From JABCPE02 sp963516675 (GTDB taxonomy: Bacteria > Bacteroidota > Bacteroidia > Flavobacteriales > Weeksellaceae), in contig CAUQBH010000002.1 in the NCBI GenBank assembly GCA_963516675.1, forward strand, positions 124,001 through 188,000: 64,000 nucleotides of DNA. The letters run 5' to 3'. A program made the translations under genes and the position numbers. The notes beneath the pieces are model-generated. The model was not told the origin of the DNA. It did no database searches and worked only from the letters and a program-made list of their open reading frames with translations. Shown piece after piece: positions 44,185-53,540 of the stretch (positions are counted from its first letter, which is position 1; each line of letters opens with the position of its first letter).

Positions 44185-45177
44185 GTGGATGTTTCTATTT
44201 CCATCATTGTTGCTATCTATAACCGCAGGGACGAACTCACAGAACTGCTGGACTCGCTTCTTGTCCAAGAGGATAAGGATTTTGAAATAGTCATAGTGGA
44301 TGATGGCTCTTCCGTGGAGCTGCTTCCTGTGGTGGATTTGTATAAAGGGAAACTAAACATTCAGTATTTTAAAAAACAAAATTCAGGGCCAGGGCTCAGC
44401 CGAAATTTCGGGGCGGAACGAGCTAAAAATAGCTGGCTGGTTTTCTTGGATAGCGATGTAGTTGTCCCAACAGATTATATTAAAAACATTAAAAATAATC
44501 TTCAAACTGAACCGACTGATGCTTTTGGTGGAGCGGATAAAGCTGATGAAAACTTCTCCAATCTACAAAAGGCAATTTCCTATTCTATGACTTCGGTTTT
44601 TACAACGGGCGGAATTCGTGGAAGTAAGAAATCGGTCAGTAAATTTCAGCCCAGAAGTTTCAACATGGGAGTGAATAAAGCGGTGTTTTCGGCGGTGGGA
44701 GGTTTCTCGGATATGAGAATCGGCGAAGACCCAGACCTTTCTATGAGGCTTTGGGAAAATGGCTACAGCACTTGTTTTTACGAAAATATCGCTGTCTATC
44801 ACAAACGAAGAACGAGCCTGAAAAAATTCTCAAAACAGGTCTATCAGTTTGGTGTTGCCAGACCTATTCTCAATCAGCGGCACCCTCAATACACGAAACC
44901 TACTTTTTGGTTTCCGTCCTTGTTTTTGTTAGGTTTTTTAGGAAGTCTGCTGCTTGGTTTTTGGACAAAAATACCACTTTTGCTATACGCTTTTTATACT
45001 TTGTTGATATTCACTCATTCTTTATTTAAGATGAAAAGCCTGCCGATTTCGGTGCTGACCATTGTCACCACTTATGTCCAGATGTTTTCCTACGGATGGG
45101 GATTTCTTTACTCTTGGATAAAACTGAATATCCTCAACCAAACGCCTAAAAAGGCTTTCCCTAAACATTTTTATTAA
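44185..45177 (+). CDS. Family 2 glycosyltransferase with C-terminal membrane segments
   Basis: A GT2 enzyme with SIIVAIYNRRDEL at the N-terminus, IVDDGSS, the LDSDVVVP metal-binding element and a later GEDPDLSMRLWE motif. Two or three membrane segments lie near residues 245-310. There is no ATG: candidates are TTG at 44167 (336 residues) and GTG at 44185 (330 residues). I choose GTG because a TATTTTTG element matching the -7 consensus (44162-44169) overlaps the TTG and would make a very short leader ending at the GTG. It converges with the MscS gene 9 bases away. The substrate is unknown. Confidence 0.85.
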   Translation: MDVSISIIVAIYNRRDELTELLDSLLVQEDKDFEIVIVDDGSSVELLPVVDLYKGKLNIQYFKKQNSGPGLSRNFGAERAKNSWLVFLDSDVVVPTDYIKNIKNNLQTEPTDAFGGADKADENFSNLQKAISYSMTSVFTTGGIRGSKKSVSKFQPRSFNMGVNKAVFSAVGGFSDMRIGEDPDLSMRLWENGYSTCFYENIAVYHKRRTSLKKFSKQVYQFGVARPILNQRHPQYTKPTFWFPSLFLLGFLGSLLLGFWTKIPLLLYAFYTLLIFTHSLFKMKSLPISVLTIVTTYVQMFSYGWGFLYSWIKLNILNQTPKKAFPKHFY

Positions 45178-45186
45178 AGGGAAGAT

Positions 45187-46071
45187 TTAGTTTTTATTGA
45201 TTTTTATTTCTTTATCAAAGATATTTACGCCGCCTTTCACGCCAAAATCCAGTGTAGTCACGGGGTAGGCCAGACAGATGCCTTCCTTGTCAAATCGTTT
45301 TTTTATCCGTATGATGGCCTCGTTCATAGCTTCGTAAAAATCATCATTGGTTTCAAATTTTATCCAAAACCGAAGTACAAAATCAAGAGTAGAATTTCCG
45401 ATATTTGTGAAATATAGATCCACTTTTTCATCAGGAAGCAGAGTTTTTATTTTCTTAATTTCATCAAGAGCGGTAGCCTGCACAAACTCCAAATCATCTC
45501 CAAAAGAAACGCCTGTTTTTAGGATAATTCTCCTTTTTTTCAAAGTGGAATAATTGGTAAATGTTCCGCTGTAAATAATTTGATTTGGGATAAAAACATC
45601 CTGCCCAGGAATGGTTCTTATGGTCGTAGTTATCAGGCTGACCTGCGTGACAATGCCGTATTTATCATCTATCTCCACCCAGTCGCCCTCCTTGTATGGG
45701 CTGTGTGTTTTTAGAAGCAGTCCCGCAAAGATATTAGATGCTACATCTTTGAAAGCGAAACCAGCAATAATTCCCACAATTCCAGCTCCTGCAAGCAGAT
45801 GCGAGAAAACTTTGTCCAGTCCCAAAAGCTCCAAAGCGAGATAAACTCCTGAAAATAGGAAGAAACAATAAACCGTAGAAGCGATGATATGAGAAATGTT
45901 CAGATGAACCTTAAAAGCGCGGCGACTAATTCTTTTGGCTATCTTAGCTAAGAAGATAAATAAAACAAGCACGATAACCGCCTCCACTATTTTTGGCAGG
46001 AAATGTACGATGGATACTTCCCAGTTTTCTAATACTTTTTCTATTTCTATACCCATTAGGGAATCTTTCAT
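45187..46071 (-). CDS. Small-conductance mechanosensitive channel (MscS family)
   Basis: An inner-membrane channel that releases solutes on hypo-osmotic shock. It has 294 residues. Three membrane segments lie in the first 110 residues; the pore helix is the Gly/Ala-rich stretch LLAGAGIVGIIAGFAFKD, followed by the beta domain with THSPYKEGDWVEI and TTIRTIPGQDVFIPN and a C-terminal alpha/beta domain. Length and layout are those of E. coli MscS. It lies 23 bases after the AddA-like gene and may be read from its promoter. Confidence 0.93.
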   Translation of the reverse strand: MKDSLMGIEIEKVLENWEVSIVHFLPKIVEAVIVLVLFIFLAKIAKRISRRAFKVHLNISHIIASTVYCFFLFSGVYLALELLGLDKVFSHLLAGAGIVGIIAGFAFKDVASNIFAGLLLKTHSPYKEGDWVEIDDKYGIVTQVSLITTTIRTIPGQDVFIPNQIIYSGTFTNYSTLKKRRIILKTGVSFGDDLEFVQATALDEIKKIKTLLPDEKVDLYFTNIGNSTLDFVLRFWIKFETNDDFYEAMNEAIIRIKKRFDKEGICLAYPVTTLDFGVKGGVNIFDKEIKINKN

Positions 46072-46094
46072 AATGTTATTTTTTTTGGTTAAAA

Positions 46095-49000
46095 CTATTC
46101 ATCAAAATAAATAAGCTTTGTTTCGATTACCTTTTTGCCTGTTTTTTCTAAGGCATTTTGGTAATCTTTCACCTGTTTTTGGTGTTTTTTTCTTTCTTCT
46201 TCACCTGTTTTGAAATCAACGATAATGTAGCCCTCATCCGTTTTTATGATACGGTCTGGTCGGTAGAATTTTTGTTCTCCATCCTCCAAAGTGACGAGGA
46301 TTTCTCTTTCATTGATGATTTCTTTCTCGTTTCCACTGAAATACGGAGCGTATTTTTCATCATTTAGAACTGGCGAAATTCTCTTTGTGATGATTTCTTT
46401 TTCTTTCTCGGTAATCGTTCCCAAGCGGAAAAAACCATCCAAGACCTTTTCCATATCATCCTTGTGGTTTATTTTCGCTAAAATATCATGGATGAGAAGA
46501 CCCATTCTTGTTTTCTCTTTTCGTTTTTGATAGCTTTTGGATGGCGTCGCGATTTGGATATTAGCCAGTGATTCTCCTTGTTTGTGGATGGATGAGATGC
46601 TCATTGTAGCCCATTCTTTTTTCTTTTGTTTGGTTTTTTTTCTGAGCAGCTCCTCATTTGTTTCGAATAAATCAAAGTTGTCCACATTTTCTGTATTGTA
46701 TTGATTTACAAAGTCAAATATTTCCAAATGATTTGCCGAACTGCTCGGTTTTTGCAGATAAAGGAAAAGCTGTTCCACAGGGCGTGTAGTGGCTACATAC
46801 TGCACGCAGAGGCGGTCGATGAAGTTTTTATAGACATTCTCACTGTTGAATATTTCTATATCTTCATCGTAGGTTTCTAAACCTTTATCAAAGCCCGAGA
46901 TATTCACCGCGCTGAGAGCGTTTTCTCCCTCTAAATCATACCATTCTGTGAATTTGGAATCTTGGCTTTTGTTTTCCATCGGCAGGAAGATCACAGGAAA
47001 CTCCAGTCCTTTGGCCTTGTGGATGGTCATTATCTGCACAGCATCTATATTTTCAGAGGCTTGGATGGAGATATTTTGACCTTCCTCTTCCCAGAATTTC
47101 AGGAAATCTTTCAGGGTCATTCCTGTGTTTTGCGAGAAGCCATAGAGCATCTCTAAGAAATTGAGAATGAAATCCATTTCCTTGTCGTCGGCAGAAAATT
47201 CATAAACGAAGTGTTCTATGAAGTTATAAAGATTGAGGTTTGGAATATGGGAATGCGCCAAATCCAGCCCGTATCTTTTTTTGATAAAGTCAAATAATTC
47301 TTTCTGCTCTTCAATAGCCAAAATCTCCAGCATCTCTACCGAAAAATCATTGATTTTAATTCGCCCTAAATCATTGAGATAATAGAACAGCATCACCAGA
47401 AATTTTTTGCTTTTTGGAGCGGCTGTCCAGTTTAGAAATTCTATCAGAGCATTCAGAGTTTTAGAGAGATTAAGCGTAAGCCCTCGTTCGGAGATGGTTT
47501 TTATAAAGGTTTTTTCTCCATTGTACAGCACTTCCCTGCTTCCCAAAAGCTGAGAATAGTTGAATATATCATTATTCCCTCTGCACAAAATGGTAATATC
47601 CGAGAATCTAAAACCATTATCCAGACACTGCTGGATGTCCTGCTGCATCTGGTCTGCGGTATCTTGGTAGAAATCCTCTTTTTTGGCGTTTTCTATCAGA
47701 TTTACTCTTACTCTGCCATCGATATTGGTTTTGGCTTCCTGCTGGGCTTTCTCGCCGAAAATTTCTTTATGCTCAAAATCTCCCTGCTCAGAAATGTATT
47801 GGTAAAGTTCATTATTAAACCTTACGATGTTCCTCGCGCTTCGGTAGTTTTCTTTTAGTGAAATGACATCGGCAGGGACAGGCGCATTTTCTTTATGATT
47901 GATGATGTTCAGCATCAGCTGGCTCTCTCCGCCACGGAAACGGTAAATACTCTGTTTAGGGTCTCCCACGAGGGTAAAACTCGTATTGTCCGAAGAAATC
48001 GTGTGGTCTCGCAGCGGCAGGAAATTCTGCCATTGCAGCGCCGAAGTATCCTGAAACTCATCAAAGAAATAATGCAGATACCGAGTTCCCACTTTCTCGT
48101 AAATGAAAGCCGAAGGCTCATTTTTCAGGTTTTCATTGATGATAATATTAAATTTAGAAAGCAGAACCAAGTCGTTTTCTTCCTCTATTTTGGCAAGTTC
48201 ATCTTGGATTTCCTTATTTACCCGAAGTGGAAGCAGGGCGTGAAGTATTTTTTCTTTTTTCTGCATCAGAATATAATTGCTGATGAGCTTCCTCCTGCTT
48301 TCCATCAAAAAGCTGAGAATATCCAAAATATCCTGCTCCTTGTGTTTTGACTTAGATGAAGCACCTTTTTCAAAAACTGCCAGTGCGGACTCTTCGCTAG
48401 ATGGGAAAGGGAAATCCTTTCGTTCCTTGTTGTAGAACTTAGCGACTTCATGGAAAAACTTGGCAATGCTGTTTTTTCCGCCGCCTGAGAAATCCTCTAT
48501 TTCCAGCCCTCTTTCTTTGATAAGGGAAATAGCTTTCTGCGCTGTTTCTATAGAGGCTTTTTTGATTTCGGTGAGGTTTTTTCTAATGTTGTTTTTGGTG
48601 TTTTCGTAGGCTTCCCAGTCAAAATCTTTATTCTCCAAAAGCCTTTTGTAGTGGATGTCTTTTACAAATTCCTTTGCTGATTGGTAGAGCGTTTGGCTCA
48701 GATTTACCCGCTCGTTATTATCCAGACTATAATTCACAAAATCTATGAAAGTCTCCGATACCTTTTTGTCTCCGCCTATCTTGTCCAGCATCTGGTCTAC
48801 GGCTTCTATCAAGTATGGTTCGGGCTGAATTTCCAAATTAAAATTCTGCGCCAGTCCCAGCTCGTAGGAAAAAGAACGCACCAATTTAGAATTAAATCTA
48901 TCTATCGTGCCGATGTTCAGCATGGAGTAATGGTGCAGAATATAGTCCAAAACAGCTTGGGAACGGCGGTGTAGCTCATCGATAGGGATATTTTTGCCCT

Positions 49001-49256
49001 GTTGGCGGAATTTTTCCTGTATATCCAGCAGTTCTTGGCATTGGGCATAGTTTTCAGCTGTGAATTTTCCCAGCCACTGGAGTATTCGCTCTTTCATCTC
49101 ATTGGCAGCCTTGTTGGTAAAGGTAAGGGCAATGATATGCCGAACAGCATCTGGCTCGCTGGGATTTTCCAGACAAAGCATTAGAAGTCTCTGTACGAGG
49201 GTGTAAGTTTTGCCCGATCCAGCCGAGGCATTGATGACAGTATAAGTGGATTTCAT
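46095..49256 (-). CDS. AddA/RecB-like UvrD-type helicase with C-terminal nuclease domain
   Basis: A 1053-residue superfamily 1 helicase for double-strand break repair. Walker A ASAGSGKT is at residues 10-17, motif II DEFQDT at 399-404, then GDPKQSIYRFRGG, TIHKAKGLEFP and the motif VI region VATTRPVEQLF. A PD-(D/E)xK nuclease site lies at the C-terminus (RPD at 999-1001, VDFK with D1014 and K1016). A longer frame opens at TTG 49304, but that codon lies within the promoter -33 box, so ATG 49254-49256 is right. The AddB partner is not beside it, unlike many AddAB systems. Confidence 0.92.
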   Translation of the reverse strand: MKSTYTVINASAGSGKTYTLVQRLLMLCLENPSEPDAVRHIIALTFTNKAANEMKERILQWLGKFTAENYAQCQELLDIQEKFRQQGKNIPIDELHRRSQAVLDYILHHYSMLNIGTIDRFNSKLVRSFSYELGLAQNFNLEIQPEPYLIEAVDQMLDKIGGDKKVSETFIDFVNYSLDNNERVNLSQTLYQSAKEFVKDIHYKRLLENKDFDWEAYENTKNNIRKNLTEIKKASIETAQKAISLIKERGLEIEDFSGGGKNSIAKFFHEVAKFYNKERKDFPFPSSEESALAVFEKGASSKSKHKEQDILDILSFLMESRRKLISNYILMQKKEKILHALLPLRVNKEIQDELAKIEEENDLVLLSKFNIIINENLKNEPSAFIYEKVGTRYLHYFFDEFQDTSALQWQNFLPLRDHTISSDNTSFTLVGDPKQSIYRFRGGESQLMLNIINHKENAPVPADVISLKENYRSARNIVRFNNELYQYISEQGDFEHKEIFGEKAQQEAKTNIDGRVRVNLIENAKKEDFYQDTADQMQQDIQQCLDNGFRFSDITILCRGNNDIFNYSQLLGSREVLYNGEKTFIKTISERGLTLNLSKTLNALIEFLNWTAAPKSKKFLVMLFYYLNDLGRIKINDFSVEMLEILAIEEQKELFDFIKKRYGLDLAHSHIPNLNLYNFIEHFVYEFSADDKEMDFILNFLEMLYGFSQNTGMTLKDFLKFWEEEGQNISIQASENIDAVQIMTIHKAKGLEFPVIFLPMENKSQDSKFTEWYDLEGENALSAVNISGFDKGLETYDEDIEIFNSENVYKNFIDRLCVQYVATTRPVEQLFLYLQKPSSSANHLEIFDFVNQYNTENVDNFDLFETNEELLRKKTKQKKKEWATMSISSIHKQGESLANIQIATPSKSYQKRKEKTRMGLLIHDILAKINHKDDMEKVLDGFFRLGTITEKEKEIITKRISPVLNDEKYAPYFSGNEKEIINEREILVTLEDGEQKFYRPDRIIKTDEGYIIVDFKTGEEERKKHQKQVKDYQNALEKTGKKVIETKLIYFDE

Positions 49257-49274
49257 TTTTAGGAAAAATTTTCT

Positions 49275-49305
49275 CAAAAGTAAGTAAAAAAAAAATCCCT
49301 TCAAA
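49275..49305 (-). promoter_or_regulatory. Promoter of the AddA-like gene
   Basis: On the minus strand TTTG (49305-49302), a 19-base spacer and TACTTTTG (49282-49275) match the consensus exactly. It fixes the gene start at 49256 rather than at the upstream TTG. Confidence 0.8.
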
Positions 49306-49339
49306 TAGAAAATAATTTTTAGAATTCATAGGTTTTCGT

Positions 49340-49347
49340 TAGATTTG
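49340..49347 (+). promoter_or_regulatory. Promoter -7 element of eno
   Basis: TAGATTTG matches TAnnTTTG exactly, and TTTT stands 19 bases upstream in place of TTTG. The transcript would start near 49354, about 37 bases before the eno ATG. Confidence 0.6.
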
Positions 49348-49390
49348 TGAAACGAATAAAAATTAATTATAACATTAAAAAAATATTAAA

Positions 49391-50683
49391 ATGGGATTTA
49401 TTTCATTCATCGAAGCAAGACAGATTTTAGACTCTCGTGGTAATCCTACTGTGGAGGTAGATGTATTTACAGATAGCGGTGCCATGGGGCGCGCAGCAGT
49501 GCCTTCTGGGGCGTCCACTGGGGAACATGAGGCGGTGGAACTTCGTGACGGCGGTGTAGAGTTTTTAGGAAAAGGCGTGGAAAAAGCAGTAGAAAATGTA
49601 AGGGAAATCATCGCTCCTGAAATCATCGGGCTTCCTGTCACTCAGCAGAATCTTATCGACCAAATCATGATAGAGACTGATGGGACTAAAAATAAAGGAA
49701 AACTAGGGGCTAATGCTATTCTTGGGGTTTCTCTGGCAGTGGCAAGAGCCGCAGCGGCGCACCTTAGAATGCCTCTTTATAAATATGTGGGCGGTGTAAA
49801 TGCCAATACTCTGCCTGTTCCGATGATGAATGTCATCAATGGAGGTTCTCACTCGGATGCTCCTATCGCGTTCCAAGAGTTTATGATTATGCCAGTGAAG
49901 GCAGATTCTTTCTCTCATGCTCTTAGAAAAGGAACGGAAATTTTTCATTATTTGAAATCTATTTTGAAATCTCGCGGACTATCCACAGCAGTGGGTGATG
50001 AGGGAGGTTTTGCACCGACTTTCAAGGGGACGGAAGACGCTCTGGATACTTTGCTCCAAGCGATAGAAAAAGCAGGATACAGACCTGGGGATGATATTAT
50101 GCTGGCATTGGACTGCGCTTCTTCGGAGTTTTATAAAGATGGAGTTTATGATTATAGAAAATTCGAGGGCGAAGGCGGAGCTTACCGTACGAGAGAAGAG
50201 CAGGTTTCTTACTTGGCTGAACTGACACAGAAATACCCGATTATTTCCATCGAAGACGGAATGCAGGAAGATGACTGGGAAGGCTGGAAGCTATTGACAG
50301 ACAAGATAGGCGACAGAGTGCAGCTGGTAGGAGACGACCTTTTTGTGACGAATGTAGAGCGACTTTCACAAGGAATAAAGCAGGGAGTAGCCAACTCTAT
50401 TTTGGTGAAAGTAAACCAAATCGGTTCTCTTTCTGAAACGATGGCTGCCGTGCAGATGGCTCAGCATAACAAATATACTTCGGTAATGTCCCACCGCTCA
50501 GGAGAAACGGAGGACTCTACCATAGCAGACCTTGCTGTAGCGATGAACTGCGGACAAATCAAAACAGGTTCGGCTTCGCGTTCAGACAGAATGGCGAAAT
50601 ACAACCAGTTACTAAGAATAGAAGAAGCTCTTGGCGAAACGGCTATTTTCCCAGGGATGGATGCCTTTAAAATCAAGAGATAA
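49391..50683 (+). CDS. eno: Enolase (phosphopyruvate hydratase)
   Basis: Converts 2-phosphoglycerate to phosphoenolpyruvate in glycolysis. It has 430 residues, the family norm. EARQILDSRGNPTVEVDV opens the N-terminal domain. GDEGGFAP contains the catalytic Glu, and VGDDLFVTN and SHRSGETEDSTIADLAV supply the metal- and substrate-binding residues of the barrel. It has its own promoter, divergent from the AddA-like gene. Confidence 0.98.
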   Translation: MGFISFIEARQILDSRGNPTVEVDVFTDSGAMGRAAVPSGASTGEHEAVELRDGGVEFLGKGVEKAVENVREIIAPEIIGLPVTQQNLIDQIMIETDGTKNKGKLGANAILGVSLAVARAAAAHLRMPLYKYVGGVNANTLPVPMMNVINGGSHSDAPIAFQEFMIMPVKADSFSHALRKGTEIFHYLKSILKSRGLSTAVGDEGGFAPTFKGTEDALDTLLQAIEKAGYRPGDDIMLALDCASSEFYKDGVYDYRKFEGEGGAYRTREEQVSYLAELTQKYPIISIEDGMQEDDWEGWKLLTDKIGDRVQLVGDDLFVTNVERLSQGIKQGVANSILVKVNQIGSLSETMAAVQMAQHNKYTSVMSHRSGETEDSTIADLAVAMNCGQIKTGSASRSDRMAKYNQLLRIEEALGETAIFPGMDAFKIKR

Positions 50684-50702
50684 AATTAAATTCATGAATA
50701 AA

Positions 50703-50972
50703 ATGGAAAATCAAAATTTTCAAAATCCTTCGCCTATTTACCGAGATAATAAAAAAGTCTTAGCAGGAGTTTTAGCTATCATGTTAGGAAGTTTTGGTAT
50801 ACATAAATTTATTTTAGGATACACCAAAGAGGGAGTTCTTCAAATATTAATGAGTTTTTTCTCGTGTGGATTAGCGAGTGTTATTCCTTTTGTAGAAGGG
50901 ATAATTTATCTTACAAAATCTGATGAGGAATTTTACCAAATTTATCAAGTAGGAAGAAGGCCTTGGTTTTAA
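50703..50972 (+). CDS. TM2 domain membrane protein
   Basis: An 89-residue protein from the ATG at 50703 (an in-frame ATG at 50694 would add three residues). After a short polar lead it has DNKKVLAGVLAIMLGSFGIHKFILGYTKEG (positions about 18-47), where the GSFGIHKF turn between two membrane helices is the TM2 hallmark, and then the second helix and VEGIIYL. The function of TM2 proteins in bacteria is unknown to me. It lies 19 bases after eno and probably shares its transcript. Confidence 0.85.
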   Translation: MENQNFQNPSPIYRDNKKVLAGVLAIMLGSFGIHKFILGYTKEGVLQILMSFFSCGLASVIPFVEGIIYLTKSDEEFYQIYQVGRRPWF

Positions 50973-51039
50973 GATGATAATCCAAAATATATAAAGGATT
51001 TCTTTGTGGATTGGATGCTTTTTTAAAAAATAAAAGATA

Positions 51040-51618
51040 ATGAAAAGAAGATTAGTATTATTTCTGATGCTCATGGTTCAGTTTTTCATGGCGCAGAACA
51101 AAGTGGAGGATTATCTTCATTTAGGAGATAAATATAGATTTGATAATAAAGATTATAAATTGGTATGGAGTTCCCATCCAGCGAGTAATTTCTACAAGCA
51201 GGAGTATATTTTACCAAATGAAAATGTAGAAAAATACACAAGGATGATTATGATTGATTTCTTGGAAGGAGATTTGACACCAAAGGATGCGATAAGTAAT
51301 TTTGTCAATAATTTGGAGAATAGCAAAAAGCAAAATCCTATTATAAATTATCAAATGTATGAAAGAGAGGATGAGTATATGCTTGATTTTATAATAAGTA
51401 AAAACTCTCAGGATGGAAAGGATGTTCTTATTTTAGAAAGAAATGTTTATCGATATTTTAGGATAAACACACCGAAGAGAAAGGGTATTTTGCTTTTCGG
51501 CGTTAGTGACAGAGCATACACTAAAAAAGAGATGGATAATATGTTTTCTGTCTTGAAAAATAAAAAACTTGATTTAGTAAATAAAGTAATCCAAATAGAA
51601 GTTCCTAAAATAAAATAA
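51040..51618 (+). CDS. Exported protein of unknown function
   Basis: A 192-residue protein with a clear signal peptide (MKRRLVLFLMLMVQFFMAQ, about residues 1-18; cleavage after MA is likely). The mature part has mixed alpha/beta character with YRFDNKDYKLVWSSHPASNFYKQEYI near the start (positions about 33-58) and a Lys-rich C-terminus. No family recognised. It is 67 bases after the TM2 gene and 52 bases before the DDAH-like gene, on the same strand. A periplasmic location is inferred from the signal peptide. Confidence 0.7.
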   Translation: MKRRLVLFLMLMVQFFMAQNKVEDYLHLGDKYRFDNKDYKLVWSSHPASNFYKQEYILPNENVEKYTRMIMIDFLEGDLTPKDAISNFVNNLENSKKQNPIINYQMYEREDEYMLDFIISKNSQDGKDVLILERNVYRYFRINTPKRKGILLFGVSDRAYTKKEMDNMFSVLKNKKLDLVNKVIQIEVPKIK

Positions 51619-51670
51619 TTTTTAAGGAAGGATAGATAACAAGTCTTTTCTTAACATTACAGCAAAAATT

Positions 51671-52585
51671 ATGAGATTAAATATTAATAACGAAACAGGA
51701 AGATTAAAATCTGTAGTTCTTGGTCAGCCAGTATCTATGGGGGCAGATCCTACTCTGGAGGAAAGCTATGATGCGAAATCATACCACACCATCCAGCAGG
51801 GCGTCTACCCAAAGGAAGGGGATATCATCAATGAAATGACTGAGTTTGAGAAAGTTCTCAAGAAATATGATGTGGAGGTCATTCGTCCAGATATTATCAA
51901 AGATTACAACCAGGTATTCGCGCGAGATGTGGCGTTTGTCATAGAAGATAAGATGATATTATCTAACCTTATTCCAGACAGAGCCGATGAACAGGAGGCT
52001 TACTCCAAAATATTCGAACAAGTGGAGTGGCGTAAAATCATCAACCTGCCAGACACAGCCCACATAGAAGGGGGAGATGTGATAGTATGGAATGATTTTC
52101 TATTCATAGGAACTTGTTTTAGTGAGGATTATAGAAATTTCAAAACGGCGAGAACTAACGAATACGCCATAGAAATTCTTAAAGAATATTTCCCTAAAAA
52201 AAGAATAATAGACCTAGAACTAAAAAAGAATGACACTGTTCCGTATGAAGGTATTTTGCATCTGGATTGTACATTTAATCCCGTAGGAAAGGACAAATGT
52301 ATCATCTACAAAGATGGATTCGTGGATGAGAGTGATTACAGACTGATTTTGGATATTTTTGGGGAAGAAAATTGTTTCCATGTTACCAAAGAAGAAATGT
52401 TTGAAATGAATCCTAATATTTTTTCGATTTCGCCAGAAGTAGTCGTTTCGGATGCCGCTTTCACAAGGATGAACAGACATTTACAAGATGTTTGGAATAT
52501 TAAAGTAGAAGAAATTCCTTATCGCGAGATATCCAAAATGGGAGGGCTTTTGAGATGCTCCACTATGCCGCTGGTAAGGGAATAA
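51671..52585 (+). CDS. Dimethylarginine dimethylaminohydrolase-like amidinohydrolase
   Basis: A pentein-fold guanidine-modifying enzyme of 304 residues. FARDVAFVI, HIEGGDVIVW (acid and base region), HLDCTFNPV (catalytic His) and Cys296 in LLRCSTMPL form the expected Cys-His-Glu/Asp arrangement. Family members hydrolyse dimethylarginine, arginine or related guanidines, or transfer amidino groups; which applies here cannot be told. The gene is 13 bases upstream of ctlX, a second enzyme of the same fold, so both probably act on one pathway. Confidence 0.85.
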   Translation: MRLNINNETGRLKSVVLGQPVSMGADPTLEESYDAKSYHTIQQGVYPKEGDIINEMTEFEKVLKKYDVEVIRPDIIKDYNQVFARDVAFVIEDKMILSNLIPDRADEQEAYSKIFEQVEWRKIINLPDTAHIEGGDVIVWNDFLFIGTCFSEDYRNFKTARTNEYAIEILKEYFPKKRIIDLELKKNDTVPYEGILHLDCTFNPVGKDKCIIYKDGFVDESDYRLILDIFGEENCFHVTKEEMFEMNPNIFSISPEVVVSDAAFTRMNRHLQDVWNIKVEEIPYREISKMGGLLRCSTMPLVRE

Positions 52586-52598
52586 AAAAATAGAGAAA

Positions 52599-53522
52599 AT
52601 GCAGACAACCAACACCGTTCTTATGATAGAGCCTGTGGCGTTTGGCTATAATGCCCAGACTGCCGAGAACAACTATTTCCAAATAAACTCCGAGAACGAA
52701 AACACTCAGCTGAAAGCCTTGGCTGAGTTTAATGCTTTTGCGGAAAAACTTCGTTCCCACGGAATCAATGTTATCGTGGTTAAAGACACTCTGGAACCAC
52801 ATACGCCAGATTCTATTTTTCCAAATAACTGGGTGAGTTTCAGCCCAGAGGGAAGGGTAGTTCTTTATCCTATGTTCGCACCGAACCGAAGAGACGAACG
52901 CCGAATGGACATCATAGAAAAGCTGAAAAAAGAGGGTTTTGAGGTGAAAGAAATCGTGGATTTTACCCAGCACGAAAAGGAAAATAAGTTTTTGGAAGGA
53001 ACGGGAAGCATCATCTTTGACCAAGATAATAAGATAGCATACGGCTCGGTTTCTGTTCGGCTGGATGAGAATTTGTTCCGTGAATTTTGCGCGAAAATTG
53101 GTTTTAAACCTGTTGTTTTTCATTCGTATCAGACCATAGACCACCAGCGTATGCCTATCTATCATACTAATGTGATGATGTGTCTGGCAGACCAGTTTGC
53201 GGTGATTTGTCTCGATTGTATAGATGATGAAATGGAGCGAAAACAGGTGGAGGAAACGATAGAGAAAACAGGAAAAGAAATCATAGCCATCACCGAAGAG
53301 CAGATGCATAATTTTGCGGGAAATATGCTCCAGCTGCATAACGACAAAGGAGATAAGTTTCTGATAATGAGCCAGACGGCATACAGCTCACTCACGCAGG
53401 AGCAGATAAAAAATATTGAAAAATATAGCCAAATCATCTCTTCTGATTTGAGGACAATAGAAATCAACGGTGGCGGCGGTGCCAGATGTATGCTTGCGGA
53501 AGTGTTTTTACCAAAGAAATAG
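52599..53522 (+). CDS. ctlX: Citrulline/arginine-type hydrolase CtlX
   Basis: A pentein-superfamily hydrolase of 307 residues that resembles the citrulline-utilisation hydrolase CtlX. It begins TNTVLMIEPVAFGYNAQT, has PDSIFPNNWVS, TGSIIFDQ and YHTNVMMCLAD (catalytic His), and ends with Cys297 in GGGGARCMLAEVF. CtlX proteins have been linked to citrulline breakdown; activity on arginine-like compounds is also possible. It lies in one unit with the DDAH-like gene upstream (13 bases) and a DUF4253 gene downstream (18 bases). Confidence 0.85.
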   Translation: MQTTNTVLMIEPVAFGYNAQTAENNYFQINSENENTQLKALAEFNAFAEKLRSHGINVIVVKDTLEPHTPDSIFPNNWVSFSPEGRVVLYPMFAPNRRDERRMDIIEKLKKEGFEVKEIVDFTQHEKENKFLEGTGSIIFDQDNKIAYGSVSVRLDENLFREFCAKIGFKPVVFHSYQTIDHQRMPIYHTNVMMCLADQFAVICLDCIDDEMERKQVEETIEKTGKEIIAITEEQMHNFAGNMLQLHNDKGDKFLIMSQTAYSSLTQEQIKNIEKYSQIISSDLRTIEINGGGGARCMLAEVFLPKK

Positions 53523-53540
53523 CAGAAAAAAGTTTTAGTC

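Noticed and set aside
49257..49304. TTG-started N-terminal extension of the AddA-like protein
   Set aside because: The promoter boxes at 49275-49305 cover it, and the sequence before MKSTYTV is not family-like.
52563..53339. 258-codon frame on the minus strand opposite ctlX
   Set aside because: Entirely antisense to a well-conserved gene, Phe/His-rich with no motif; a shadow frame.
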